Shown: piece after piece, positions 32,601 through 37,101 of the stretch
Position numbering within the stretch: the stretch's first letter is position 1
How the letters are laid out: each line of letters starts with the position of its first letter
The notes under the pieces: generated by a model
Database searches by the model: none
What the model was told of the DNA's origin: nothing
Seen by the model: only the letters and a program-made list of their open reading frames with translations
Translations under genes and position numbers: made by a program
Source: Pycnopodia helianthoides
Taxonomy: Eukaryota > Echinodermata > Asteroidea > Forcipulatida > Asteriidae
DNA: 64,000 nt
Reading direction: 5' to 3'
Assembly: GCA_032158295.1 (NCBI GenBank)
Contig: CM063254.1
Coordinates: 3,139,538 to 3,203,537 of the forward strand

Positions 32601-35130
32601 GGGGAGTGCATGCACTGTGCATGCATCACAGTGGAATGTCCGGGTGTGTTAATATCTAGGGATTTCGAGTTTATATAAAAAGGGGGTATATGCATTGTCC
32701 GATTTATGGTGAAGAAAATATTGGCGTGTACACATGCCTTCTGGTGTTAACTGGTTAATCACAGAAATGTAAGAACGGGTTTTTTTTTTCCCCTTTAAAG
32801 GCACTGGACACTATTGGTAATTACTCAAAATAATTGTTAGCATAAAAACTTACTTGGTAACAAGGAATAAAGAGCTGTTGATAGTAAAAACATTGTGAGA
32901 AACGGCTCTCTCTGAGTAACGTAGTTTTTCAGAAAGAAGTAATTTCTCAGTAAAATATTTGAATTGATTTTTTGAGACCTCACGCATGAGGTCTCGAAAT
33001 CAAGCATCTGAAAGCGCACAACTTCTAGTGACAAGGGTGTTTTTTCTTCCATTATTATCTCGCAACTTTGACGTTCAATTGAGTTCAAATTTTCACAGGT
33101 TTGTTATTTTTGCATATGTTGAGATACACCAAGTGAGAAGACTGGTCTTTGACAATTACCAAAGGTGTCCAGTGTCTTTAAATCACGATAATGAAAGCCT
33201 TTATCCAACATCATTTATCATCAATTCTATAAACAGTTTGAGAGGGGAAATTGATAGTTTGTATCCTGATGTGATTGTCTCTTTTTTTGTCACTGTAGGT
33301 GTCCCAACATGATCAGAAACGTACTCGGGCCCTGGCAGAGTTGCACTACAAGAAAGCTGCTATTCTGTTCAGGGAGCTTGATCGCCCCTCGGACCTTCTG
33401 AGGGTCTTCCTTGAGAAGGTTGCCCTCCTGGAACATCAGCTCAAAGGTAAGCCAAGATTGAGGACAGTTCAACGACGACACAGCAGTCTAGATTCCATAT
33501 CAAGCTCATTATCGTAACCTAGCCCTATTGGCCATGATCAGTGCTGCCACCATCTTCCGATAATCGGACATGGTATGCTGGAATTGCGGACTTGCCTTCA
33601 TGCCAATACAATTGTAAACAATGGTGGCAGCCCCGGGATCTTTCGTTATACTTGTTTGTCCAACTGAAGGACGAAGGTCTGGAATTGGGGAGTTCACAAT
33701 AATCCCAGGAAAAGGGAGATATCGAGCAGGTATTCAAGTACCCTGTGTTCCTCTTTGTTACAAGCCAAACGAAGCGTAACTTGGTGAGTGCATGCCCTCT
33801 GTACAATACACAGTAGAATGTCCGAGCGTGTTTACACATTTGCCAAGAGACATCCCTGGAAATTTTTTCTTAAACGTGTTTATCAGGCTTCCATTCATGA
33901 AAAACAAAGTTCTTGTATACATGTCTCGGATGGTAAGTGGTTGATGAAAATTCCCCTTGTACATCTGCTCACCTCAAACAACTTTCTAAAATTCATCTTC
34001 CAGGTCAGTCTGGTAACAGTGCTCGCATCAAGACCCTCCATGCAGCCCTAGAGATACTACTGCAGAGCAAAGGAGCACTGGTTGCATTACACATGGGAAG
34101 GCTCACCACGAGAGAGGGAACCAGACCTGCTCCTGCTGAGAAGAAGGAGATGGAAGGGTTGCTCAAGGGATGCTATCCAAAGACGGAGCTCAGTCATGGT
34201 GTTGAAAAGTCTAAGCTAGCTCTGGCAGAGGCGAGCAGCTCTTGTCCCGTCGTCATCAATGACGACTTGGGTTTAGAGCAACAAGACAGATGTAAAAGCT
34301 CCACTAGTGAAGAGGCTCAAACGACACAAGGAGTGAGTGTGAGTGAGGGTTCAGCTGGAGGTCAAGGGTCAACCAGGGAAGAGGAGGACGAGGAGGGGCA
34401 GCGGTTGGAGAACATGTGGGGGGGAAGGCTTCAGTTTGTGCTGCTGAACCTGGTGAAATTGCACGGAGCCAGCAAGAAGGGGTGAGGCCTGTGTGCTAAT
34501 GTAAATTTAGGCTGGGTGTCAGTATTACAATCTTAACTGTGTATCAATCTTAATTGCTGAGAAAAGTGTGATGTCACACTACAAATCACTATGGTGATAC
34601 TGACAACTCATCTTCAGATGAATCTTAGTGCTTTGTGATTTCGAACCCAGATTAGAGGGAGGAATGCAAAAAATTAAATAGGCGGTGACTCAAGGTTAGC
34701 CTCAAGATTTTGTGAGGTTTTCAGAGGTTATGAGGGGTTCAACCTCTAGTTACCACTTGTTTAATTCTGCATCTCTCCCTTACGCACCATCGTGAGTGCA
34801 CAATCGGTGTGGGTGCTGCGTCTGCAGTGAAATCATACGGAGTGTAAGCCAGCCTTGAGAGTGTAGCCTTCAGTGGATGTTTGCAGAGATTATCAGCGCT
34901 TGGTTCGATGGCTCCTACTTTAACTTCCTCTGATTTTGTTTTCTCATTTCAGACAACACCTGGTATCCATCTACAAGAAGATGTACGCAGTGTCACTCGG
35001 GAGGACGGTCTCTTCATCGTCTTCACATGCAGCCTCGTCGTCTTCCTCCTCCTCAGCGACCCCGCCTCCAAGCAAGACACCCATGAGCATCATCGAGGAG
35101 GTGCAGCATCTTCTACAGAGTCTGAAATAA
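2599..35130 (+). CDS. EDRF1: EDRF1, erythroid differentiation-related factor 1 (21 coding exons)
   Basis: Orthologue of human EDRF1, a nuclear protein named for effects on globin expression; the C-terminal half of the family is TPR-like. Exons were joined by GT-AG sites and matching phases. Landmarks include NIKKLLKIPFSK, VSMAVHRVGKTLLLDELD, PAVSLRLR, PINVLTGLDYWLDNL, VPELAMCYHLNGIVQ, TKEGHTYWLFK, PGSWQHK and HYRAATIHYRLASLHH, all close to the human protein. The start ATG has a good context (ACCATGG) and an in-frame stop at 2590. The model is about 1240 residues if 27025-27578 is removed, or about 1425 if it is retained; human is about 1240. Two frame breaks, in exons 2 and 13, must be resolved first. 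Intron 7 is 13.1 kb and hosts lectin genes. Identity is very secure; exact splicing is less so. Confidence 0.95.
2746..2925 (+). mobile_element. Possible non-LTR retrotransposon C-terminal scrap
   Basis: The frame reads FQHSGPTLWNNSL followed by a basic/aromatic stretch. This resembles the segment after the reverse transcriptase in CR1/RTE-like LINEs, where an F..A.P.LWN.LP motif is common. It lies in EDRF1 intron 1 with no other LINE domain nearby. The call rests on one short motif and is weak. Confidence 0.3.
3035..3300 (+). mobile_element. tRNA-derived SINE
   Basis: The head has an A box (TGGCCGAGCGGTTAAGAGC) and a B box (GGTTCGAGTCT) in a tRNA-Leu/Ser-like arrangement. The family body follows (CTTGTGTCCTTGAGC, then TTCGGATGG and GTAAAAGAACCCAG). 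Related copies lie at 7190, 8265, 12608, 17278, 23990 and 55912. The long body rules out a functional tRNA gene. Confidence 0.75.
3424..3615 (+). CDS. EDRF1: EDRF1 exon 2 (contains a frame break)
   Basis: In frame with exon 1 it reads GQPESSTADVKSTAMVKSS, then DLNTDLHTPPDNWLRDEP, matching the human block ending LPPANWL. The donor CAG/GTATGT is strong. In this frame it ends at phase 0, but exon 3 needs phase 2. The +1 frame ends TAT TCC AG, which with exon 3 gives YSSFAMA, matching human FSSFGMA. One extra base (or two missing) therefore probably lies between about 3545 and 3600. Intron 2 (3616-4302) holds a 133-bp duplication. Confidence 0.8.
3951..4217 (+). repeat. 133-bp tandem duplication in EDRF1 intron 2
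   Basis: The block starting GGCGCATAATAATTGTTTGC is repeated almost perfectly after 133 bp. Each copy carries TTCATACTT-type arms inverted relative to the sequence before the array (3900-3930), so one end of a small TIR element appears to have been duplicated. Confidence 0.8.
4303..4366 (+). CDS. EDRF1: EDRF1 exon 3
   Basis: The acceptor is a long T tract followed by ACAG; the donor is GAG/GTACAG. The only open frame consistent with the family begins with the last base of a split codon and reads FAMAETLPETVGEVDVITAA, matching human FGMAYDFIDSVGNDVDVVSD. It ends at phase 0. Confidence 0.85.
4574..4699 (+). CDS. EDRF1: EDRF1 exon 4
   Basis: It has 42 codons, phase 0 at both ends. NIKKLLKIPFSK and VSMAVHRVGKTLLLDELD are near-identical to human and form the most conserved N-terminal block. 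The acceptor is CAATCAG and the donor AAG/GTAAGT. Intron 4 (4700-5910) holds a 45-bp satellite. Confidence 0.95.
5172..5612 (+). repeat. 45-bp satellite array, about 10 units
   Basis: The phrase TATACCCTGCTTGAGCCC recurs at spacings of 43-46 bp from 5172 to about 5580, each followed by a variable stretch ending TTTAGTCAATTGTGCA. The unit length makes two frames partly open by chance. It lies in EDRF1 intron 4. Confidence 0.9.
5911..6041 (+). CDS. EDRF1: EDRF1 exon 5
   Basis: It reads GERDWMKTFIIQAV through LLSKFLYY, matching human GDWTWLKEFYQRL through ILSKFLYY. It starts at phase 0 and ends two bases into a Ser codon (donor CAG/GTATGT). Intron 5 (6042-6818) shares a block at about 6310-6540 with 26100-26300 in intron 12, a dispersed repeat. 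Confidence 0.93.
6310..6540. repeat. Dispersed repeat shared with 26100-26300
   Basis: Both stretches contain TTTTATTCCCATT.ATAAATACCTTTC, then ACAAATC.TGACAGTTAAGCCTC, TTGACTCTGC-like sequence and TTTCGAACTTG. Neither has coding capacity. They are diverged copies of one interspersed family in EDRF1 introns 5 and 12. Confidence 0.55.
6819..6930 (+). CDS. EDRF1: EDRF1 exon 6
   Basis: The acceptor TTCAG/T completes the Ser codon from exon 5, giving FLYYSIGNSSEESVPQP against human FLYYSINGDGAAQP. The remaining residues are a low-complexity acidic/Gln segment, as in the family. The donor is AAG/GTACGC at phase 0. Confidence 0.88.
7190..7545 (+). mobile_element. tRNA-derived SINE abutting exon 7
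   Basis: A diverged tRNA-like head (TCGTAGTCGAGAGGTCTAGTG with GGGTTCGGAGC) is followed by the family body (CTTGTGTCCTTGAGCAAGAC, GCGCTTTGAGG) and an ATT-rich tail. The tail ends about six bases before the AG of the exon 7 acceptor, so the SINE appears to supply the acceptor's upstream tract. Confidence 0.7.
7552..7673 (+). CDS. EDRF1: EDRF1 exon 7
   Basis: It reads TEASEFARQVLWQFEDIRML, then IGTDLPIFGEGIHPAVSLRL, against human VRNILWTFEDIHMLVGSNMPIFGGGRYPAVSLRLR. The acceptor is TATATTGCAG and the donor AAG/GTAAGG, ending two bases into an Arg codon. The following 13.1-kb intron hosts the lectin duplication. Confidence 0.93.
8265..8392 (-). mobile_element. tRNA-derived SINE head, antisense
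   Basis: Read on the minus strand it has TGGCGTGGCCGAGTGGTCTA as A box and GGGTTTCGAATCCC as B box, followed by the CTTGGGTGTCCTTGACCAGG body start. The body is truncated. It lies at the 5' side of EDRF1 intron 7. Confidence 0.65.
8627..9098. mobile_element. About 470-bp TIR element
   Basis: The left end TATATGTGACCTGATC and the right end GATCAGGTCACATATA are perfect inverted copies, extended inward by an ATGAGG/CCTCAT pairing. The interior has no coding potential. It is a non-autonomous element in EDRF1 intron 7. Confidence 0.65.
10203..10946 (+). CDS. Secreted C-type lectin-like protein with C-terminal PAN/apple domain
   Basis: Intact single-exon gene of 247 residues; TAA lies in frame about 10 nt upstream of the ATG. 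Residues 1-25 form a signal peptide (hydrophobic LLSLLFLVFFVGLG). Residues 27-160 form a C-type lectin-like domain: CPPGWLTWQDSCY start, WIG at 96-98, and Cys 27/38, 55/159 and 135/151 in canonical positions, with extra Cys 99 and 111. The sugar-binding EPN/QPD tripeptide is replaced by EKY (126-128) and WND by WKD (146-148), so calcium-dependent sugar binding is doubtful. Residues 169-245 form a PAN/apple-like domain (CGQACWAEPRCHSFNLWH), a protein or glycan interaction module. Sequons occur at N47 and N190. It is nested in EDRF1 intron 7 on the same strand. The domain calls are secure; ligand and role, perhaps immune recognition, are inference. Confidence 0.9.
   Translation: MLVFTACMKELLSLLFLVFFVGLGAMCPPGWLTWQDSCYILLPEKMNWTDAFRVCDRPGSAMAMPESQKEQDFIWQEMTASGIQNGLVDSDSFQLWIGCKKNLAIPGQLSCPGKKVDSDYTNWEGEKYQDDGQDCVRMVSQHGGKWKDLKCSNTKFAACEMRVPHPVYCLTADDDGRFTPQCLLNHEIKNLTAKGVIGCGQACWAEPRCHSFNLWHQGKTCQLNDASRLEADITDLKNMEGCSFFEL
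11417..11544 (+). pseudogene. PAN-domain relic downstream of lectin copy 1
   Basis: The sequence parallels the end of the lectin coding region: a GGGTGTGGTCAGG..TGCTGGGCG block, then TACCACTCCTCC, GACATCATTGACTTTAAGAAC and an ending AACTGTAA. It has many substitutions and deletions and no open frame. It is the tail of an older lectin duplicate and was copied again with the unit (16090-16216). Confidence 0.75.
11632..11637 (+). terminator. Candidate polyadenylation signal, lectin copy 1
   Basis: This AATAAA lies about 690 nt after the lectin stop codon. The equivalent hexamer is kept in the second unit at 16302. Use is unproven. Confidence 0.3.
11741..12156. mobile_element. TIR element with AATTACAAGTCTCTAAC ends (copy 1)
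   Basis: AATTACAAGTCTCTAAC at the left is matched by GTTAGAGACTTGTAATT at the right. The interior is itself near-palindromic (ACATCATTCTGAGAAAAATGGG against CCCATTTTTCTCAGAATGATG). The same structure occurs at 16412-16826 and, diverged, at 47691-48047. Confidence 0.75.
12608..13044 (+). mobile_element. tRNA-derived SINE (in unit 1)
   Basis: A box CATGGCCGAGCGGATAAGAG and B box GGTTCGAGTCG head a body with CTTGTGTCCTTAAGCGAGAC, TTCGGATGG, AAAGAACCCAGTGCACG and a GCGCTTTGAGAGG end followed by an ATT-rich tail. This is the longest clean example of the family in the window, duplicated at 17278-17714. Confidence 0.8.
13692..14436. mobile_element. TIR element with CAGGGTTCTGCCC ends (unit 1 copy)
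   Basis: CAGGGTTCTGCCC at the left pairs with GGGCCGAACCCTG at the right, one mismatch. A segment ending ACCAGTAAAAACAA occurs twice inside (about 13800-13850 and 14250-14300), so this copy has an internal insertion or duplication compared with 18368-19953. Confidence 0.55.
14875..15615 (+). pseudogene. Second C-type lectin/PAN copy, frameshifted
   Basis: This parallels the intact copy end to end: signal peptide, CPPGWLTWQDSCY, WIG, NWEGEKY and the PAN block CGQACWAEPRCHSFNLWH. Against copy 1 it lacks single bases at about 15115 (causing a TGA stop), about 15268 (GGG to GG) and about 15552 (CCC to CC). The three -1 shifts sum to a full codon, so the last stretch returns to frame and ends FFEL then TAA. 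Two of the three fall in short homopolymers, so sequencing error competes with genuine pseudogenisation. Protein similarity on both sides of every break is high, which implies recent inactivation or none. Confidence 0.8.
16090..16216 (+). pseudogene. PAN-domain relic downstream of lectin copy 2
   Basis: Counterpart of 11417-11544, with the same GGTGTGATCAGGCGTGC block, CATACCACTCCTCC, GACATCATTGACTTTAAGAAC and terminal AACTGTAA. Its presence in both units shows that the relic is older than the 4.7-kb duplication. Confidence 0.75.
16412..16826. mobile_element. TIR element with AATTACAAGTCTCTAAC ends (copy 2)
   Basis: Near-identical to 11741-12156 and duplicated along with the unit. Confidence 0.75.
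17278..17714 (+). mobile_element. tRNA-derived SINE (in unit 2)
   Basis: Near-identical to 12608-13044. It was duplicated with the unit rather than inserted independently, because the flanks match as well. Confidence 0.8.
18368..19953. mobile_element. TIR element with CAGGGTTCTGCCC ends, split by a hAT insertion
   Basis: CAGGGTTCTGCCC at 18368 pairs exactly with GGGCAGAACCCTG ending at 19953. TATTGT flanks both sides, a possible 6-bp target duplication. Without the inner hAT element and its 8-bp duplication the element is about 324 bp. It is older than the lectin duplication because unit 1 carries it too. Confidence 0.6.
18387..19656. mobile_element. Non-autonomous hAT transposon, 1254 bp, with 8-bp target duplications
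   Basis: The element spans 18395-19648. Its ends are perfect 13-bp inverted repeats, CAGGCGCGGTTCT and AGAACCGCGCCTG. It is flanked by GTCAGTGC at 18387-18394 and 19649-19656, an exact 8-bp duplication. Eight-base duplications and CAG-initial TIRs are hallmarks of the hAT superfamily. No transposase frame is present, so it is a mobilised derivative. The matching site in unit 1 (near 13710) lacks it, so it probably inserted after the lectin duplication. Confidence 0.88.
20510..20758 (+). mobile_element. tRNA-like repeat, second family (5' of exon 8)
   Basis: The head GTGGTCTAGTAGTAAGACC with B box GGGTTCAAATCCC is tRNA-like. The body runs through ACACATCGGTGTAAGGGTAAAA, CTGCTGCCATTTGGCTTCC and TGGAATGATCGG. 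It ends 17 bp before exon 8 and is repeated in the same orientation just after the exon. Confidence 0.6.
20776..20950 (+). CDS. EDRF1: EDRF1 exon 8
   Basis: It reads SPINVLTGLDYWLDNLMSNV, then ELAMCYHLNGIVQRYELL and TEEIPNLEDAKF, all close to human. The acceptor CCACAG/A completes the Arg codon of exon 7; the donor is CAG/GTGAGA at phase 0. Intron 8 (20951-22942) holds a long hairpin and tRNA-like repeats. Confidence 0.95.
20979..21180 (+). repeat. Direct repeat of the 5' flank of exon 8
   Basis: From GGGTTCTAATCCCACCCGAG to TGGTTGTAAACCTTTTT it repeats about 200 bp of 20560-20758 in direct orientation, starting 28 bp after the exon 8 donor. The 3' half is also one arm of the hairpin at 21101-21242. 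Confidence 0.8.
21101..21242. repeat. Long inverted repeat, 59-bp arms
   Basis: Arm 21101-21159 and the reverse complement of 21184-21242 match at 56 of 59 positions with a 24-base spacer. Transcribed within EDRF1 intron 8 it would fold into an extended hairpin. Confidence 0.85.
22196..22310 (+). mobile_element. tRNA-like repeat, third family
   Basis: TTAGTTGGTAGAGCGCCGGC resembles an A box and GGTTCAAATCC a B box. It is followed by TTCTTTGTTCAACC. A related copy lies at 22489-22580 (GGCTCAGTTGGTAGAGCGCC, GGTTAAAATCC). Spacing and tail suggest SINE fragments rather than tRNA genes. Intron 8. Confidence 0.45.
22489..22580 (+). mobile_element. tRNA-like repeat, third family (second copy)
   Basis: AGATGGCTCAGTTGGTAGAG and GGTTAAAATCCC are tRNA-like boxes, followed by GTCTTTGCTCAACC as in 22196-22310. 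The B box is degenerate, so a functional tRNA is unlikely. Confidence 0.45.
22943..23027 (+). CDS. EDRF1: EDRF1 exon 9
   Basis: It reads VVKDVAQNILSFLKSHCTKE then GHTYWLFK, against human VIKDIAQNILSFLKSNCTKEGHTYWLFK. It starts at phase 0 and ends one base into a Gly codon (donor AAG/GTAAAC). Intron 9 (23028-24510) holds an ATA/AAT microsatellite near 23390, an antisense SINE and a family B element. Confidence 0.95.
23990..24110 (-). mobile_element. tRNA-derived SINE fragment, antisense
   Basis: On the minus strand it contains a degenerate A box (AGTGCTCTAGCAG), CTCTGGTGTTTCTGATTAGC and a B box in GTGAGTTTGAGTCCCGGTCG. The body is mostly lost. EDRF1 intron 9. Confidence 0.6.
24132..24473 (+). 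mobile_element. TTAA-type TIR element, family B (diverged)
   Basis: Starts TTAAAGGCCCTGTACACTAT and ends with a matching ACCAAAAGTGTACAATACCTTTAA. The interior shares TTTCACAGATTTGTTTG and TTTTGCATATGTT with copies at 32795 and 37102. EDRF1 intron 9. Confidence 0.65.
24511..24661 (+). CDS. EDRF1: EDRF1 exon 10
   Basis: It reads GQDEEVVKLYDLTSLCNEY, then PWENPFISPVAMLLYRVA, against human SDIVKLYDLTTLCEETEDKYQNPFTMPVAILLYKVA. It starts and ends two bases into codons; the donor AA/GTAAAG splits a Lys codon. Confidence 0.92.
24754..24839. repeat. Near-perfect hairpin, 39-bp arms
   Basis: GACCCTAGCAGAGTCTTTCT opens an arm at 24754-24792 that is matched, with one mismatch, by the reverse complement of 24801-24839; the loop is 8 bases. 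The same motif occurs singly near 9530 and 21400, so the hairpin looks like two head-to-head copies of a dispersed repeat. EDRF1 intron 10. Confidence 0.85.
25218..25293 (+). CDS. EDRF1: EDRF1 exon 11
   Basis: Acceptor GATGCAG/G completes the Lys codon; it then reads DKGIIYKLLRNCLELLEG, against human KHYGTIRTLLLNCLKLLD. The donor GAG/GTAAGT ends at phase 0. The 283-bp intron after it holds nothing recognised. Confidence 0.9.
25577..25900 (+). CDS. EDRF1: EDRF1 exon 12
   Basis: It has 108 codons, phase 0 at both ends. VAASANYLLSHIF matches human IIASANYMLSELF. The acidic run SSSGEEEEDFLL corresponds to the human SEEEEE patch. The exon ends APRDEKAKIALKHVVK, aligning with the human segment before GLKSVDSS. 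Its GC content is higher than in neighbouring exons. Intron 12 (25901-26850) holds the dispersed repeat at 26100-26300. Confidence 0.92.
26851..27774 (+). CDS. EDRF1: EDRF1 exon 13 region (internal frame change)
   Basis: The first frame starts GLQSIKECPEPSSK (human GLKSVDSS) and stays open to 27702. The family block VLPGSWQHKSTFLLLRKASE and later ENFGQCLHLAKMSLLCH is in the -1 frame, open only from 27489. Either a base is missing between 27489 and about 27700, or an internal intron is removed. A strong donor CAG/GTGCGT at 27025 with CTCGCAG ending at 27578 gives a 554-base intron that restores frame. The middle carries three in-frame 11-codon repeats around DISS.SHP with partly synonymous differences, so it looks coding. 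The true donor CATA/GTAAGT ends one base into a Ser codon. Intron 13 holds a TIR element. Confidence 0.75.
27854..28098. mobile_element. 245-bp TIR element (CCCAATTTCATGGCTCTGC ends)
   Basis: The left end CCCAATTTCATGGCTCTGC pairs with the right end GCAGAGCCATGAAATTGGG, extended by CTTACCG/CGGTAAG. The interior repeats AATTCTGCACTA-type phrases. Diverged relatives lie at 45329-45521 and 50677-50770. EDRF1 intron 13. Confidence 0.75.
28303..28506 (+). CDS. EDRF1: EDRF1 exon 14
   Basis: Acceptor TTGCACAG completes the Ser codon; it reads SLLSDLLMMCGDCMVLLTHE then EDDRYILRAVNEQYEPTN, aligning with human LSEVLLFLSQYLTLCGDIQLMLAQN and KEDQEILHSLHRES. The donor AATA/GTGAGT ends one base into a Ser codon. 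Confidence 0.9.
28530..29260 (+). repeat. About 85-bp tandem array, roughly eight units
   Basis: Units contain CTCATCAGTAGGCTCAGTGA, CACACTCCCCACCCACC, CACTAGGATCCAGTTC and CACCTTAGCGCCTCA; the CTCA.CGAGCT phrase recurs at 84-86 bp intervals. Units diverge by point changes and small deletions. It fills most of EDRF1 intron 14 (28507-29554). Confidence 0.85.
29555..29758 (+). CDS. EDRF1: EDRF1 exon 15
   Basis: It reads EWAVEFKDSLEHNLNNGVVC, then DYLTRLTRKLGNARNDLGVF and YMDQSL, against human HYVQVLKRMGNIRNEIGVFYMNQ. The acceptor is TTCCAACAG; the donor AAAG/GTGATG ends one base into a Gly codon. Intron 15 (29759-30709) starts with an ATT microsatellite and carries a repeat at about 30370-30475 that recurs inverted at 63412-63512. 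Confidence 0.92.
30370..30475 (+). repeat. Dispersed repeat shared with 63412-63512 (inverted)
   Basis: AAAACTGAAACTTCCTTCTT, then CATAAGGGTTCTTGGCTA and AGTGATTAAGTTC match the reverse complement of the stretch near 63412-63512 upstream of MMP21. Non-coding interspersed repeat. Confidence 0.6.
30710..30924 (+). CDS. EDRF1: EDRF1 exon 16
   Basis: It reads QALWRKSLACLESGVENFQ, then ANMALLWCNCGKLMRLCAF and DPYFYNK, aligning with human QQLWKKSFSCFEKGIHNFES and NAALLLCNTGRLMRIC. The acceptor is a T-rich TTTTTTCAG; the donor AAG/GTGTGT is at phase 0. Intron 16 (30925-31304) holds a repeat at about 31150-31255 that recurs at 36178-36270. Confidence 0.93.
31305..31463 (+). CDS. EDRF1: EDRF1 exon 17
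   Basis: It has 53 codons, phase 0 at both ends. AADYYKKALTML and LWDSVSWELSSTYYVMATIM match human AIDYYLKALRSL and VWDSVNWELSTTYFTMATLQ, a TPR-like helix pair. Donor CAG/GTACGT. Intron 17 (31464-31880) shows nothing recognised. Confidence 0.95.
31881..32033 (+). CDS. EDRF1: EDRF1 exon 18
   Basis: It has 51 codons, phase 0. IEKEIVDMMTKALRVCEVDD and YHYRAATIHYRLASLHHNAY are near the human IEKEVSEAMMKSLKYCDVDS and CQYRAATIHHRLASMYHSCL. Acceptor TTGTTTAG, donor CTG/GTACGT. Intron 18 (32034-33298) holds a 29-bp array and a family B element. Confidence 0.95.
32222..32337 (+). repeat. 29-bp tandem array, four units
   Basis: The phrase ATTGTTGCACGGTCTTCTGC is repeated four times at 29-bp spacing with essentially no divergence, which implies recent expansion. 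EDRF1 intron 18. Confidence 0.9.
32495..32760. repeat. Diverged repeat shared with 33645-33945
   Basis: Both stretches share GGACGAA.GTCT, GAGTGCATGC..TGT, ACA.TGGAATGTCCG.G.GTGTT and a final GGTTAATCA/GGTTGATGA. They lie in EDRF1 introns 18 and 19 and look like old copies of one element. Confidence 0.5.
32795..33181 (+). mobile_element. TTAA-type TIR element, family B (complete)
   Basis: Starts TTAAAGGCACTGGACACTAT and ends with the matching inverted GGTGTCCAGTGTCTTTAA; length 387 bp including the TTAA target. It contains a central GAGACCTCACGC/GCATGAGGTCTC palindrome. A near-identical copy lies inverted at 37102-37497. TTAA targets are typical of piggyBac-type elements. EDRF1 intron 18. 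Confidence 0.8.
33299..33446 (+). CDS. EDRF1: EDRF1 exon 19
   Basis: It reads QKRTRALAELHYKKAAILFR then DLLRVFLEKVALLEHQL, against human RKQHRVLADLHYSKAAKLFQ and ELLRVQLERVAFAEFQM. Acceptor CACTGTAG, donor AAAG/GTAAGC, ending one base into a Gly codon. Confidence 0.94.
34004..34481 (+). CDS. EDRF1: EDRF1 exon 20
   Basis: It starts GQSGNSARIKTLHAALEILL (human SNVGKLKTLSGALDIMVRTE). A long low-complexity stretch rich in Glu, Ser and Gly (about 34120-34410, including REEEDEEGQ) is longer than in human. It ends LQFVLLNLVKLHGASKKG, matching human LSFLLLQSIKLLSSTKK. Donor GG/GTGAGG, two bases into a Gly codon. Intron 20 carries a repeat (34494-34650) related to 23520-23840. Confidence 0.9.
34953..35130 (+). 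CDS. EDRF1: EDRF1 exon 21 (stop codon)
   Basis: Acceptor TCTCATTTCAG/A. It reads QHLVSIYKKMYAVSLGRTV, a poly-Ser run, then SIIEEVQHLLQSLK and TAA at 35128-35130; human ends HIYSQLLRATANKTATLLER and INVIVHLLGQLA. The Ser-run frame follows from the phase carried by exon 20. Confidence 0.9.
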
Positions 35131-35839
35131 CGACGGTAATCATCGAGGAGTGTCCAAGCAAAGCTTCCGTCTACGCGTAACTTTCAGTCCCTAGCCAGAG
35201 GGACCAGCGTGTGACGTCACTGGTCCATCAGCTTTTTTTTCTCGCTTGTCCATTTGTCGAGGTTTCCCTAACATTGCCATTCATATTGGACTGTTAATTT
35301 GAAGTGATATAAACAATCAGTGCAGCCAGATGGAAAGCAAGGACTACTTGGACCATGAAGAAAGAGACAAGTGTTTTACTGGCTCTCAGATATTTGAGCT
35401 TGCATTTGGCTACTGGACCACTGTTAAAGAAGAATATTGCAGTGGACGTCGTTGTAATTTTTCGAAATCAAAATTTACAAAAAGTCCACACAAGATCACT
35501 TGCGCATGTTTGTTTCTATCGATTGACCTCAGCAATGGTAGCATAAGTAAGAGGTCTGATAATCAATAAGTTGATATAAATTGTATGGTGCAATCTCCTT
35601 AAAATGTAAGATATTATGTTTTCTTCCGTTGAGCTGGGTACAAATTGTGCCTGCAGGAAGTCCAGGCTCTGTGGCTCTTGTAAAGATGTGATGTCATGGG
35701 TCCCACGATCTATAAATGCACTCTTGATCAAGTTACAGTTCCATCTTTTCATTTTAGAATAATTTTTTTTTTTCATTTATGTACCAGGCATGATATTTTT
35801 CCTGCCAAAATCTGATTTCCGATTTTTGTTCCCCTCACA

Positions 35840-36000
35840 GCAAAATCTTTATTGAATAGCCAGAAAAGTCTGGAGACCATGCAAGTCTTGCGCATATTCA
35901 AACAATATTTGACAACAGACATTTTCAGAACAGCCTTAAAAACGCATCTTTTTAAGGAACAAGTTTGCCTAACTCCATGGAGATTGGGATTACTGCTTAT
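35840..36000 (+). mobile_element. Possible LINE C-terminal scrap
   Basis: The frame reads VLRIFKQYLTTDIFRTALKT then HLFKE. FK..LKTHLF is a recurrent C-terminal signature of CR1/RTE-like reverse transcriptase proteins in marine invertebrates. No upstream domain is present. Confidence 0.4.
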
Positions 36001-37101
36001 TCTGCTGCTGTTTTTATATTTTGCAGCGGCCCTTTTTCACCTTTTCTTGCTTGTTATACCACTGGAAGAAATCAACAGAAGAACTTTATTATTGGAGCAA
36101 GCGCCATGAGCACTTTTCTGGATACCAGCACTATTGAAGACATCACTGTTATTATGTATTCAATTACTTGGTCTAATTTACATCGCTTTAACGCGTGAAG
36201 GAAACCAACTCGCGCACTTTAATGGGTCCCAATGTTCGAGTACGCCGCGACTTTCACAGTCAATTAAAGCCTATACCATATGTACATGTAAATGTAGGTT
36301 AGCCCTCTTACCCAATCAAATTGTCCTACTTTTTTCTCCCAAGGACCAAATATCATGCCTGGTCTACACAGAAAAAAAGATGGCTGCCTGTAAACAATGA
36401 ACTGAATTTTTTAATTAACTAATTTTTTTTAAATTATACTGCGCAAGGTAGTATTTATGCTTTAACTTAGATTGCTTTTTAAACTGTCAGTTGGGTTTCC
36501 TTTTTGAAATGTAGAGCTTTTGTTTTCGTCCGGGGGGATGGTTGGGGTAGTTGTCTGTTTGTACTTTTAGGGCTGGGTTTAGTTGTACAAGTTTGTGCAC
36601 AACGTCGGTAAGGATGAATGGTGTACTAAAGACAGCTTTGTTCTGAACATTTCCCTTGAAATATTCTTGCTGAAAGTGCTACAGTTTTTGAAAAATGAGT
36701 AAAACAATTAGTTTTGATCTGACGAGACCCAAACTCGATGTTTGAAAACAGTGAAAACATATAAGGGTTGTTTCTTTCACTACCGTGACTCTGATGACCG
36801 ATTGAGCTTAAATGTTCACGGTTTTGTAATAAATGTTGAGTCTCACAAAGTGGGGATACTAACTCTGACAATTACCAGTTTTGTCCATGTTCTTTTAGAA
36901 AGATTTGAAGCCTTGCGAGGTGCAACTCACAAAGAAAGAATAGCAGCCATGTTGTAAAAAATAATCTATGCAAGGGGGAATGTCGGTAGTTCATTGCGGT
37001 TGGAACGTGCACTCTCCTGGTATGCGAGGTGAAATACTTCTTGCATATTAAATCTGAACCTACCCGGACGTTGTTAGCCCTGTGTCTAGAGGTAACAGGA
37101 G

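Noticed and set aside
34881..35180. Alternative 99-codon frame across EDRF1 exon 21
   Set aside because: It is the neighbouring frame over the same exon. The phase carried from exon 20 selects the frame ending at 35130, which matches the family C terminus.
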